Notes: generated by a model not told the origin, from the letters alone. 54,337 nucleotides of DNA from JAYUHK01 sp043767025 (GCA_043767025.1 JAYUHK010000092.1:1-54337), one strand, 5' to 3'; counted from the first letter of the stretch, positions 44,754 to 53,793 are shown. Numbers and translations: made by a program.

Positions 44754-46892
44754 TTAATCTAAAATTAAAATTATATTTTGTCCTGCCGCAGTTACGCCCG
44801 ACTGAACGGATTGAGAATTTACTTTTCCCACTCCGCGAACCTCTACTTTTAGTCCTTTGTTCTCTAACAAAAAAAGTGCGTCGCGCAAACCCATTCCCAC
44901 CACATTGGGGATAATCCCCTTTTTTATCGTTCTTTCGTAGATTTTTATAGAGTCATTTTCAGCCCGAAACGCCGCCCAATCTGCTTTAATTCTATTGTTG
45001 TAGGGTAATTTTAAAGAGGTTAAAATCTTTTTATAATCGCCACCGTTGCCCGCCGTAGATGCCGGAAGTTGCGCCGCAGCGTACTTTATTTTTCCAGTCG
45101 GCAGCGTCACTGGCTTGTGAAATTCTAATTTTCCGGCTACACATTTATCTGCAATCTCACGAAAAACAGTTCCCGAAACCTGCGCTCCGTAGTATCCATT
45201 TTTGCGTGGGTTCACGACGGTGACGATGCAGGAATACACAGGGTTTTCGGCAGGAAAATAGCCTACAAAAGTCGCTTGGTAGCCGCCTAATTCTTTATTT
45301 TTATCTTTAAATTTTTGATAATTTAGTTGTGCAGTTCCTGTTTTTCCTGCGAATCTGTAATTGTCGGTTGCCAAACCGTGTGCGGTGCCAGAGGGATTTT
45401 CGACTACGCCTTCTAATAAAGTTTTTACAATTTTGATAGTGCGCTCGGAGGCGACTTTTTTCAAAATAACGGTTGGTTTGAACACTTTTTTAGTTTCTCC
45501 AAAACGCTGCAACTCCGACACAAAATAAGGCTTCATCATTTCGCCGCCGTTGGCTACTGCGTTGTAAAGCGTGAGCATTTTCATCGGAGTTTCTTGGACT
45601 TCGTAGCCAATCGCCATCCACGGAAGCGTGGTTCCGCTCCATGCTTGGTCTTTGTTAAAGGCATCTTTGATGTAAGGATTTTGCTCTCCGTCCAACTGTA
45701 ATCCGATAGGTAGATGCAGATTCATGTCATGCAGTCGCTTAATATATTTTTTTGCCCTGTCACCTTCCCCGAAACATTTTACAATTGCTTTGGAGATGCC
45801 TACATTCGACGAAACCTCGAAAGCATGGCGGAGCGTTGTTTTAAACAAATTGTGTTTTTCGGCATCTACCAGTTCTTCTTCAAAGTATTTAGTTTTTCCA
45901 CCATTCAAGTCAATCGTGTCTTCTACATTCATACAACCTTCCTCCAAAATCGCCATCATAGAGGCTAATTTGAACGTAGAACCCGGCTCGCTGGACATTC
46001 CAATCGCATAATTATAATTTTCTGACCAATCGCCATTCTCACGCCCAATGTTCGAGATAGCGCGGATAGCTCCAGTTTTTACTTCCATCACGACTGCTGT
46101 ACCGAAGTCGGCATTGTGAAAATTGAGTGATTTTAGAAGTGCCTCTTGCGTAATTTCTTGCAAATTTATATCAATCGTCGTCTTGACATCGTCGCCCGTT
46201 TTAGGTTCTATTTCCGTCAAGTCATTGACGGGAATCCAAGTATCTGGTCCGACTCGCTGCATCAACTGGCGACCCGCCTGTCCCGAAAGTTCGCTGTCGA
46301 AGAAGCCCTCTAATCCAATGGGTTGCAGGTTATCGCGGACATAGCCGATGGTTCGGCGCGCCAAAAGTTCGTAAGGACGCTCGCGGCGACTTTTTCTTTC
46401 CACAATCAGTCCGCCACGATAGCGACCTAATTTGAACAAAGGAAATTTTTTGATTTGATTCAATTCTTCCAAACTCGCATCTTCTTTGATAAGAAAAAAA
46501 CGGTCTTTGGCGGCTCTTCGCTCCAGCAAAAGCTCGCGGTACGCGCCTACGGTGTAGCGACTGTTGAAAAAATTGGAGAGGCAAACGGCAAGTGAATCCA
46601 CATTTTGAGCGAAAACTTCTTCGGGCATTCCGTCAGCTTTCATATCCATGTGAAGGTCGAAAATAGGCAGCGAAGTCGCCAATAAAGCACCATCTTCCGC
46701 CAAAATATTACCTCTGTCTGCTTCGACGGGTAAGTATTTTACATACAAACTATCCGCTTTTGCACGCCATTTGTCACCTTCGTAAACAGAAATTTTTACA
46801 GCTTTACCAAAAATAAGCAACGCTACCACGACTACCACCGCCAAGACGAGATAGACACGAAATAACATTTCATTTTTGATATTGATACTCAT
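44754..46892 (-). CDS. ftsI: Septal transpeptidase FtsI (PBP3-type) with C-terminal PASTA domain
   Basis: 712 residues. One N-terminal membrane helix (about 11-28), a pedestal domain with ADRGNILAEDGALLATS, and the transpeptidase domain with the active-site S305-T-F-K308 in EPGSTFK, SSN at 361-363 and KTGTAQ. A single PASTA domain (about 652-712, IPNVVGMGLRDALFLLENKG and on) closes the protein, as in other Bacteroidota and Firmicutes but unlike E. coli. It crosslinks septal peptidoglycan made by FtsW. Confidence 0.95.
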   Translation of the reverse strand: MSINIKNEMLFRVYLVLAVVVVVALLIFGKAVKISVYEGDKWRAKADSLYVKYLPVEADRGNILAEDGALLATSLPIFDLHMDMKADGMPEEVFAQNVDSLAVCLSNFFNSRYTVGAYRELLLERRAAKDRFFLIKEDASLEELNQIKKFPLFKLGRYRGGLIVERKSRRERPYELLARRTIGYVRDNLQPIGLEGFFDSELSGQAGRQLMQRVGPDTWIPVNDLTEIEPKTGDDVKTTIDINLQEITQEALLKSLNFHNADFGTAVVMEVKTGAIRAISNIGRENGDWSENYNYAIGMSSEPGSTFKLASMMAILEEGCMNVEDTIDLNGGKTKYFEEELVDAEKHNLFKTTLRHAFEVSSNVGISKAIVKCFGEGDRAKKYIKRLHDMNLHLPIGLQLDGEQNPYIKDAFNKDQAWSGTTLPWMAIGYEVQETPMKMLTLYNAVANGGEMMKPYFVSELQRFGETKKVFKPTVILKKVASERTIKIVKTLLEGVVENPSGTAHGLATDNYRFAGKTGTAQLNYQKFKDKNKELGGYQATFVGYFPAENPVYSCIVTVVNPRKNGYYGAQVSGTVFREIADKCVAGKLEFHKPVTLPTGKIKYAAAQLPASTAGNGGDYKKILTSLKLPYNNRIKADWAAFRAENDSIKIYERTIKKGIIPNVVGMGLRDALFLLENKGLKVEVRGVGKVNSQSVQSGVTAAGQNIILILD

Positions 46893-46957
46893 TTGTTTGG
46901 TTAAAAAATATTAAATAAAAAACAACTTGTGACATAGTTTAGAAAACTAAAAACTAT

Positions 46958-47278
46958 TTATTGGTCTGCATTAATGACTTTCAGTGGTCGCTGGTTGCTA
47001 ATTTTGAGGTCGAATGGCTGCATATCTTTTTCGATTTCCGTCAATTTACTATTGAGCATCAAGTCCGATTTTTGAGCGATGTAAGTAGAGCGAATCTCTT
47101 TGACTTCTTTTTGAAGCGCTTGAATCATACGAACCTTTTTTTCGGCATAGTGTGCGTTTGCGATGTACACAATCCCCAAAGAGGCAACAAAAAGCACGAA
47201 AGTCAGGTTGTCCAAAAACCACTCTGCGCCCAGACTTCCGAAGCGCATATAGTCAGAATATTTTTTTTTCTTTGCCAT
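46958..47278 (-). CDS. ftsL: FtsL-like divisome protein
   Basis: 106 residues: basic N-terminus (MAKKKKYSDYMR), one membrane helix (about 25-42, LTFVLFVASLGIVYIANA) and a coiled-coil periplasmic segment (HYAEKKVRMIQALQKEVKEI and on). That bitopic layout between rsmH and ftsI is the FtsL position and architecture. Primary sequence of FtsL is poorly conserved, so position carries much of the weight. The 65-bp gap to ftsI contains one TGTGACA. Confidence 0.85.
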   Translation of the reverse strand: MAKKKKYSDYMRFGSLGAEWFLDNLTFVLFVASLGIVYIANAHYAEKKVRMIQALQKEVKEIRSTYIAQKSDLMLNSKLTEIEKDMQPFDLKISNQRPLKVINADQ

Positions 47279-47288
47279 TTTTTGATAC

Positions 47289-48200
47289 TTAAATTTTTTC
47301 GGCTACCCTCAACTTGGCACTCCGAGAGCGTGAATTTCGTTTTATCTCTTGCTGCGAAGGCTCTATCGCTTTTTTATTTATGGCGCGAAAATATTTTGTA
47401 ATATTTCCAAATTCATCTTGAATGTGACTGCCATCGAAAGTAGAACTTTTTATAAAATTTTTTACCAATCTATCCTCCAATGAGTGATAAGTCAGCACTA
47501 CCAAGCGACCTCCGGGCGCAAGCAACTCCTGTGCCTGCATCAAAAACGCTTTCAACGCCTCCATTTCTTCATTTACGGCAATCCGAAGTGCCTGAAATAC
47601 TTGCGAAAGGTAGCGAAATCGGTTGCCGATAATGTTGGGTTCGATTATCATCAAAAAATCATGGATTGTTTTGATACTCTGTTTTTGCCGCTCGCTTACG
47701 ATGGCTTGCGCCAGCGTTCTTGCGTTCCGAACTTCGCCAAACTCACCAAGCAACTGCTGCAACTCGTCTGCCGAAAGTTTATTCAGCAAGTCAGCCGCCG
47801 TATCTCCGCTTTTGGTATTCATTCGCATATCCAAATTGGCTTCAAAACGGTACGAAAATCCACGTTCTGCTGCGTCTAACTGGTGAGAAGAAACGCCCAA
47901 ATCAGCTAAAATACCGTCCACTTTTCGGATTCCGTAGAGTCTTAAATATTTTTGTACCTCTCTAAAATTGCTTTCTACGAAGGTAAAACGAGGGTCAGAA
48001 AGCGTATTTTTTTGTGCTTCGGGGTCTTGGTCGAAGCCCAAAAGCCGCCCATTTTGGGATAATTTATTGACAATCAACCTCGAATGTCCCCCACCGCCAA
48101 ACGTAACATCTACATAAATCCCGCCTTCGGGAAGAATACTCAACGCATCAACACACTCGCCCAACAGCACCGGAATATGGTATTCTTCAACTAAATTCAT
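47289..48200 (-). CDS. rsmH: 16S rRNA (cytosine-1402-N4)-methyltransferase RsmH
   Basis: 303 residues. Starts EEYHIPVLLGECVDAL; SAM-binding DVTFGGGGHS and GRLLGFDQDP; LADLGVSSHQLDAAERGFSY; and LTYHSLEDRLVKNFIK near the C-terminus, all RsmH marks. It methylates C1402 of 16S rRNA. Formerly mraW; 4 bases after mraZ. Confidence 0.97.
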   Translation of the reverse strand: MNLVEEYHIPVLLGECVDALSILPEGGIYVDVTFGGGGHSRLIVNKLSQNGRLLGFDQDPEAQKNTLSDPRFTFVESNFREVQKYLRLYGIRKVDGILADLGVSSHQLDAAERGFSYRFEANLDMRMNTKSGDTAADLLNKLSADELQQLLGEFGEVRNARTLAQAIVSERQKQSIKTIHDFLMIIEPNIIGNRFRYLSQVFQALRIAVNEEMEALKAFLMQAQELLAPGGRLVVLTYHSLEDRLVKNFIKSSTFDGSHIQDEFGNITKYFRAINKKAIEPSQQEIKRNSRSRSAKLRVAEKI

Positions 48201-48204
48201 GGTT

Positions 48205-48654
48205 TTATTTATTTTTTCCGAGAACCAACTCTGCCAAATCTGAAAAATCGGACGGCTCTTGGTTCAATAATTTTTCGTATTTTTCTTTTGCCCAAATTTC
48301 AATTTTTGAATCATAAGCAAACAAAACTAAATCTTTTTGAATTTCGGCATACTCTAAAAGGCGTTTATTGACCAAAATTCTATCCATAGCGTCGGCTTCT
48401 ACTGGCGACGCGCCGCGATAAAAATAGCGAATAAAGTCGCGATTTTGTTTAGAATACTGGTTGAGTTGGTTTATTTCTTGAGAAATTTGCTGCCAAGTTG
48501 GTTCTGGATACAGCATTAAGCAGGGTTCAAAGCCGCGGTTCAACACGAAGTTGCGCAACTGCTTGTCAGCGAGCTGCTTGATGAGCGGTGCGGGTAGTTT
48601 GAGCCTACCTTTCTCATCTAATCTACATTCGTATTCTCCGAGTAACTGAAGCAT
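48205..48654 (-). CDS. mraZ: MraZ, transcriptional regulator of the dcw cluster
   Basis: 149 residues from ATG at 48654 (MLQLLGEYECRLDEKGRLKL). The reading frame extends 6 codons upstream to a TTG, but the ATG gives the normal MraZ N-terminus. Two AbrB-like swapped-hairpin repeats are visible, the first EYECRLDEKGRLKLPAPL and the second around DRILVNKRLLEYAEIQKDLV. MraZ represses its own operon through TGGGN direct repeats, and three such repeats lie 36-60 bases upstream of this start. First gene of the cluster. Confidence 0.95.
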   Translation of the reverse strand: MLQLLGEYECRLDEKGRLKLPAPLIKQLADKQLRNFVLNRGFEPCLMLYPEPTWQQISQEINQLNQYSKQNRDFIRYFYRGASPVEADAMDRILVNKRLLEYAEIQKDLVLFAYDSKIEIWAKEKYEKLLNQEPSDFSDLAELVLGKNK

Positions 48655-48689
48655 GGTTAAAGAGTGATCCAATCAAAACTGCAATTTGT

Positions 48690-48714
48690 TCCCACAAATT
48701 ACCACTTTCTACCA
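48690..48714 (-). promoter_or_regulatory. MraZ box: three TGGNN repeats with 10-bp period
   Basis: On the minus strand TGGTAGAAAG, TGGTAATTTG and TGGGAACAAA follow without gaps (TGG(G/T)A at 48714-48710, 48704-48700 and 48694-48690). Known MraZ operators are TGGGN repeats separated by 5 bases, the same spacing. The two upstream copies have T for the third G. Confidence 0.7.
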
Positions 48715-48726
48715 TTCTGGAAGCAA
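48695..48726 (-). promoter_or_regulatory. Likely promoter of the dcw cluster
   Basis: On the minus strand TTG (48726-48724), 22 bases, then TAATTTG (48701-48695), one base short of TAnnTTTG. Transcription would start near 48688, 34 bases before the mraZ ATG. The MraZ repeats cover the -7 region, as expected for a repressor. Confidence 0.4.
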
Positions 48727-48896
48727 AAATTGAGCCAAAAAAACAAAAAATCATCTACATTTCGTGGTAGTTTGCGAGTTTTGATATTTAGTTTTTGTGA
48801 CATATTTTATTGAGCATCAATGAAGTTCTTTTGGAGCAATAATTCGGAGTGCTCGGGCGTTGGATAGCAGTAAAAATACAGTAACTTGAAAAAAAT

Positions 48897-49763
48897 ATGA
48901 AAATAATTACTTTAAATTTTTCGGTTTTGATGTCTTTAGTTTCGGCGGAAGCAAGAAATAATTTTTATTTTTCTAAAAATATTTCAATAATTCGTGACAG
49001 CTTTATTTGCCCAAAGAATATTGCTGTTGGTCTTGATGCAAGAGATTGTTATGCGACCGTTAAGTTTCCGATTCCGTTGGCGGCAACAGATTCCGCAGCA
49101 CTTCGTGGATACGAAATTTCATTTCCAAAAGAACTCAACGAGCGTGTGAGAAGGACGAACCTCAAAGGAGAATATCCAATATCTTATACTTATTTTCCGG
49201 TCGGCGACTACCCTATTGAGTATTTTTACGTTGATTCTATTGAAAAAAAGATAATTTGTGTTATGAATTTGTCGGTAAGAGATTTGAGTCCGCCGATGGT
49301 GATTGTGAGAGAACAAAATGAAATCAAGTTGGATTCTTCGGGTACAAAAACGATAGCTGCGAGTTTTTTTGATGCTGGAACTTGCGACAAATGCTCGGCT
49401 TTTGACTTCAAAGTAAGCCGAAAAAAATTAAACGCCCCCGAAAAAGATTGGACAAAAATAAGTGATTTTGTGACATTTACTTGCGAAGATGCAGGCGATA
49501 CCGTGTTGGTCAAACTTATAGCGATACAAAAGAGAGATAAGTTTCCAGAAGTCGTCAAAAATGAAGGTATTTCTATAGCTATAGTACTCGAAAATCCAAG
49601 TGCAAAATTTATTTGTCCTCCGCATTTGACTGTAAATTTGTCCGATTTGAAACTTGCAAAAGACGAAATGCTCAACTACGATGAGCAAACGTTACAATAT
49701 TTGGACGAACATTTCGGAGCAGTCCGAAATTTGGAGTCGGAGCGAAAAAGTATCACCGTTTGA
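48897..49763 (+). CDS. Secreted HYR/gliding-associated-like protein, 5' part of a frameshifted gene
   Basis: 288 residues with a signal peptide (1-18). The mature part has segments typical of large Bacteroidota surface proteins: LSVRDLSPPMVIVREQNEIK, a GTCDKC cysteine pair, FVTFTCEDAGDTVLVKLIAI and FICPPHLTVNLSDLK, which in relatives form HYR-type immunoglobulin-like modules repeated many times. Here about one module is present. The frame ends at TGA (49761-49763), but the protein sequence continues in another frame from 49760. Divergent from mraZ; the 242-bp gap between them holds the dcw promoter. Confidence 0.6.
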   Translation: MKIITLNFSVLMSLVSAEARNNFYFSKNISIIRDSFICPKNIAVGLDARDCYATVKFPIPLAATDSAALRGYEISFPKELNERVRRTNLKGEYPISYTYFPVGDYPIEYFYVDSIEKKIICVMNLSVRDLSPPMVIVREQNEIKLDSSGTKTIAASFFDAGTCDKCSAFDFKVSRKKLNAPEKDWTKISDFVTFTCEDAGDTVLVKLIAIQKRDKFPEVVKNEGISIAIVLENPSAKFICPPHLTVNLSDLKLAKDEMLNYDEQTLQYLDEHFGAVRNLESERKSITV

Positions 49764-50056
49764 CTGCCGATAGTACGTCGGGATACATAAAAACGGAAAT
49801 AAAAGACGGTGTTGTCAGTAGATGCCGAACAGAAAAAATATATCGACACGCAGATGTTTTAGAGATTGATTATGAAGTAACACCAAGCAATATAACCAAA
49901 TTTTTGCGTCAATTTTCGATTTATCCGTTTCCGATAGAACGAAGTTGTCAGCACGGACAACCGATTCCGGAGTACAATGAACAAATGCCCAACAATGATG
50001 CAGGCGGTTGTTTTCAGATTCTCACCATAAAACAAGACTACAAGAACATCAAGTAG
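49760..50056 (+). pseudogene. 3' part of the frameshifted HYR-like gene
   Basis: A 98-residue reading frame beginning with TTG that overlaps the preceding stop by 4 bases. Joining it by a one-base shift at GTTTGA gives KSITV-LTADSTSGYIK, a smooth continuation, and the following GVVSRCRTEKIYRHADVLEI and NNDAGGCFQIL resemble the next strands of the HYR-like module. It has no start signal of its own. The break is either a real mutation or a single-base sequencing error. The 243-bp gap after it has no further gene except a chance-size 11-codon ORF. Confidence 0.5.
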
Positions 50057-50242
50057 CGACGTTGCGCAGAAAGATTGGAAACGAACACTTTGGTTCTTAA
50101 TTTTTTTTTGGTAGAAAAAAATTTGAGTAACATTATGAATGAAGAAAAAATAAAAGACTTCATTTATTGAAAAAATGAGTGGTTTATTTCAGACGTATTC
50201 ATAAGCGAATAAAATAACCAACTTATAACATTGGCTTAACAA

Positions 50243-50269
50243 TTTGTTAATATCAAACTTTGACCTTTG
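50243..50269 (+). promoter_or_regulatory. Candidate promoter of the TonB-dependent receptor
   Basis: TTTG (50243-50246) and GACCTTTG (50262-50269) with a TTTG core; the distance between TTTG elements is 19 bases. The -7 box has G for T at its first position. Transcription start would be near 50276, 24 bases before the ATG. Confidence 0.35.
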
Positions 50270-50299
50270 TACTGAAATTAAAAAAATCAATACAATAAC

Positions 50300-53200
50300 A
50301 TGAAAAAAGTTTTTCTTATTGCATTTGCAATATTTACGAGTTTGTATCTTCAAGCTCAAATCACCACAGCAAGTATCAGCGGAAAAGTGAAAGATACCAA
50401 AGGCGAAGAGCTTATTGGGGCTACCATTTTCGCATTACATACTCCTACGGGTACGAAATATGGAGTAGCCACAGGGTTGGACGGTCGCTATAATATTTCA
50501 AATATGACTCCCGGCGGACCTTATACCATCACTATTACGTCGGTCGGCTACAAGGAAATGATACAAGAAGGCTTGAATCTTTCGCTTGGCAACAACGATG
50601 ATGTTAATTTTATTATTTCAGAAAATTCGCAACAACTGGCAGAAGTGGTAATAAAAAGTGAAAAAGGCAGCTTAAAAACAGGCTCGGGCATGAAGGTAGA
50701 TGAAGCGAGAATGGCGACGATGCCGACTTTGAGCCGCAGCTTGCAAGATATGACCAAACTCACTCCCCAAAGTAGCAATAACTCTTTTGCAGGAACAAAC
50801 TTTAGGTACAATAATGTGACGATTGACGGCTCTATCAACAACGACGCTATTGGGTTCAGCCCCTCGTTGGGCGGCTCGACAGGCTCTTCCGGAATGCCGG
50901 GCAGCAGCACGCGCACCAACCCAATTTCGTTAGATGCTATCCAAGATATTCAGGTGTATATTGCTCCTTACGACGTAAAAATTGGCAACTTTTTGGGTGG
51001 AAGTATCAACGCCGTCACCCGAAGTGGGACAAATACTGTTACAGGTTCGGTGTATGGTTTTGGTAGAAACGCCTCTATCACGGGACCCAACAACGCTGGC
51101 GATAAGTCGGCTGTACCTAATGCGTATTATGATTACCAAACTGGATTTAGATTGGGTTTGCCTTTGATTAAAAATAAATTATTTTTCTTTACCAATGCAG
51201 AAATTACGCGGCGGCAAGAACCACTTTTTTATGGTGCAAGCTCGAAAGATGCCAACGGAAATACTACTTCATTGATTGACGCTCCGACCGCTCAAAAAAT
51301 TACTGACTTCTTGAAGACCAACTACAACTTTGATGCAGGCGCGATTGGTGACTATAATATTAATTCGAAGAGCAACAAGTTTTTCAATCGCATTGATTGG
51401 AATATTTCAGATAGACATCAGTTGTCGGTGAGAAACAATACGGTTTTTTCGGAGTCCACAAATTTGGAGCGCGACGCTGCCAATTTTCGCTTTGGCAGCA
51501 TGGATTTCAGACAAAATAACAACCTGACGAGTACGGTAGCGGAATTGAAAAGCCGTTTGGGCAAAAATGCGTCCAATAGCTTGGTAGTAGGTTACTCTAC
51601 GGTACACGATTATCGCACGCCTTTGAGTGGCAATGCGGGCTTTCCGCAGGTAGAAATTTCGACCAATGGCGGGACGGTTCTTTTTGGCAACGACCGTGAG
51701 GGTACAGTTTTTAATATGCGTCAAAAAACGTTGGAAATCAGCGACAATTTTACATGGTTCAAAGGTAGAAATACCTTCACTGTCGGAACGCACAATGAGC
51801 TTTATAGCATCAATTACGGCTTCGTAAATGCTTGGAATGGTCGTGTTGCTTACCGCAGTTTGGACGATTTTTTTGCAGGAAAAGTCAATCGTGTGCGTGG
51901 TTCATATAGTTTTAATGACAACTCTCGCGACTATAATTTTAACAATCCTTACGCTCAGTTCAATGTCAATTTATTCAGTGTGTATGGGCAAGACGAGATT
52001 CAGGTTACTGACCGTTTTAAGATTTCGCCGGGCTTGCGTTTTGATTTAGCGCACGTACCAAACGGTCCGACGTTGAGTGCAAAGACCCAAAATACACCGA
52101 TTGATAAAAATGCAGGAACTACATTTATGAATACGCCACTTTCACAAATCACCAACAAACTATTTGGTCAAGTGCTTGTTTCGCCTCGTTTGGGCTTCAA
52201 TTACGACGTGAATGGCGATAGGTCTTTGGTTCTTCGCGGCGGAACGGGCTTATTCACGGGAAGAATTCCTTTTGCTTGGTTGGGTTACGCATTCTACAAC
52301 GATGGCGTTGGTTATGGTAGTTTTGATGTAAATAATTTAGCTACCAAAACGGGTCTGAACGGCGATGTGTTGAAAGATGGCGCAAAAAATTACGCGTTCA
52401 ACAACGGTCAAAGCAGCCAGACCCAAGTAGATGTAGTAAGCAATAACTTCAAGATGCCACAAGTTTGGAGAAGCGATTTGGCGGTAGATTATAACGTTTC
52501 GGGCTACAAATTTACTTTCGAAGGTATCTACACGAAGGTAGTCCGCGACTTGAAATTCCAACAGGTCAATCTAAAAGATTCTATCAAATATTACAGCTAC
52601 GACACGCAACAGCAAATGCCAATCTATTTGTCTGGCGGCAGTACTGGTCAAAAAATCAACACGGGTTTCTCAAATGCTTATATGCTTTCAAATACCAATC
52701 AAGGCTATCGGTACAGCTTGACGGCACAGGTGGCAAAAACATATTCTTTTGGTATGAATATGTCATTCGCTTACACTTACGGCAGGTCTTACGACATCTC
52801 AAATGGCATCAGAAATTCTATGGAATCCAACTGGCAGCTGAACCAATCGCTTACGCCAAACGACCCGAAGTTAGCATACTCCAACTTTGATATTCGCCAC
52901 CGAATCGTTGCCACAGCAGGCTACAAGTTGGACTGGAATAAAAGAAATACCACTTATATCTCGGCAATATTCAGCGCGCAATCTGGTACGCCTTTCACTT
53001 GGGGACTCGTAAACGCAACTTTGGCAAACACACCACAAGCCGCAGGTCTGGCGTATATTTTTAAGGACGAAGCGGAGGCTACAAAATATTTAGTGGATTA
53101 CAAAGATGCCGCAGGTACTACTGTCACTGCTGCTACACAAGCCAAACAGTTTATGGATTTTGTGAACTCCGATGAATATTTGAGCGGAAGAAAAGGTAAT

Positions 53201-53527
53201 TTTACGGAAAGAAATACTGGTAGAACCCCTTGGAACGCTACTATGGACTTGCGATTGATGCACGATTTTAAAGTCGTTGGCAATAATACCATACAACTGA
53301 CGTTAGACGTTATCAACTTCACAAATCTGTTGAACGAGAAATGGGGAAGGTCTTACTTCGTATCCAACACCTTCAATTCTACGGCGGGTATTGGTCTGTC
53401 GCGTTCCAATTCTGGAACGGCTGCCGACCCAACATTCAAATTCGTGAAGCCAACAGCCGCTTCTTACTCCACCGACCAGTTAGCCTCTCGCTATCAAGCC
53501 CAAATCGGTATTCGATATATTTTCTAA
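50300..53527 (+). CDS. Oar-like TonB-dependent outer-membrane receptor
   Basis: 1075 residues. Signal peptide 1-20 (ending LYLQAQ). A carboxypeptidase-like regulatory domain (about 22-110, SISGKVKDTKGEELIGATIF) precedes the plug domain (about 115-245, with VTIDGSINNDAIGF and QDIQVYIAPYDVKIGNFLGG) and a large beta-barrel that ends QIGIRYIF with the terminal Phe needed for BAM insertion. It resembles Oar proteins, whose ligand is usually unknown; in some bacteria they work in T9SS or protease export. No SusD-like partner is adjacent, so it is not a classic SusCD pair. Confidence 0.92.
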   Translation: MKKVFLIAFAIFTSLYLQAQITTASISGKVKDTKGEELIGATIFALHTPTGTKYGVATGLDGRYNISNMTPGGPYTITITSVGYKEMIQEGLNLSLGNNDDVNFIISENSQQLAEVVIKSEKGSLKTGSGMKVDEARMATMPTLSRSLQDMTKLTPQSSNNSFAGTNFRYNNVTIDGSINNDAIGFSPSLGGSTGSSGMPGSSTRTNPISLDAIQDIQVYIAPYDVKIGNFLGGSINAVTRSGTNTVTGSVYGFGRNASITGPNNAGDKSAVPNAYYDYQTGFRLGLPLIKNKLFFFTNAEITRRQEPLFYGASSKDANGNTTSLIDAPTAQKITDFLKTNYNFDAGAIGDYNINSKSNKFFNRIDWNISDRHQLSVRNNTVFSESTNLERDAANFRFGSMDFRQNNNLTSTVAELKSRLGKNASNSLVVGYSTVHDYRTPLSGNAGFPQVEISTNGGTVLFGNDREGTVFNMRQKTLEISDNFTWFKGRNTFTVGTHNELYSINYGFVNAWNGRVAYRSLDDFFAGKVNRVRGSYSFNDNSRDYNFNNPYAQFNVNLFSVYGQDEIQVTDRFKISPGLRFDLAHVPNGPTLSAKTQNTPIDKNAGTTFMNTPLSQITNKLFGQVLVSPRLGFNYDVNGDRSLVLRGGTGLFTGRIPFAWLGYAFYNDGVGYGSFDVNNLATKTGLNGDVLKDGAKNYAFNNGQSSQTQVDVVSNNFKMPQVWRSDLAVDYNVSGYKFTFEGIYTKVVRDLKFQQVNLKDSIKYYSYDTQQQMPIYLSGGSTGQKINTGFSNAYMLSNTNQGYRYSLTAQVAKTYSFGMNMSFAYTYGRSYDISNGIRNSMESNWQLNQSLTPNDPKLAYSNFDIRHRIVATAGYKLDWNKRNTTYISAIFSAQSGTPFTWGLVNATLANTPQAAGLAYIFKDEAEATKYLVDYKDAAGTTVTAATQAKQFMDFVNSDEYLSGRKGNFTERNTGRTPWNATMDLRLMHDFKVVGNNTIQLTLDVINFTNLLNEKWGRSYFVSNTFNSTAGIGLSRSNSGTAADPTFKFVKPTAASYSTDQLASRYQAQIGIRYIF

Positions 53528-53550
53528 AAAGAAATGCGTTTTTACAAAAA

Positions 53551-53583
53551 AATCCTGCCGAAAATTTCGGCAGGATTTTTTTT
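53551..53583 (+). terminator. Intrinsic terminator of the TonB receptor gene
   Basis: AATCCTGCCGAAA (53551-53563) is mirrored by TTTCGGCAGGATT (53565-53577), leaving about 10-12 stable pairs, and is followed by T to 53583. It lies 24 bases after the stop codon. Confidence 0.95.
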
Positions 53584-53640
53584 ATTTCTCGAATAAAGAC
53601 AAAATTAGAAATGAGGAAAAAATGAGAAGTTTATTTTAGA

Positions 53641-53736
53641 TAAGTTCTTATACTTAAATAGATGACATTTAATATTCGACATAATTCGTTGATTTTCAAT
53701 AGTTTATGATGACTCAAAATTAAAAACTTATAACTA
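53641..53736 (-). repeat. 96-bp long-range inverted repeat, copy B
   Basis: Reverse complement matches 33089-33184 at 91 of 96 positions without gaps. It lies after the TonB terminator and about 80 bases before the gene at 53815, in the same sense relative to that gene as copy A has to the Rpn remnant. Confidence 0.9.
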
Positions 53737-53793
53737 TTTATATCTAAAACAACAAAACGACTAAAAAATGAACGGACTTATCGTCCAAAATAT

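Noticed and set aside
33195..48654. murF and ddl hidden within the dcw cluster
   Set aside because: All gaps in the cluster are shorter than 150 bases and each gene has its own clear identity, so neither gene is present here.
49755..49765. Programmed ribosomal frameshift in the HYR-like gene
   Set aside because: The junction ACCGTTTGAC lacks a slippery heptamer and no stimulatory hairpin follows; mutation or sequencing error is simpler.
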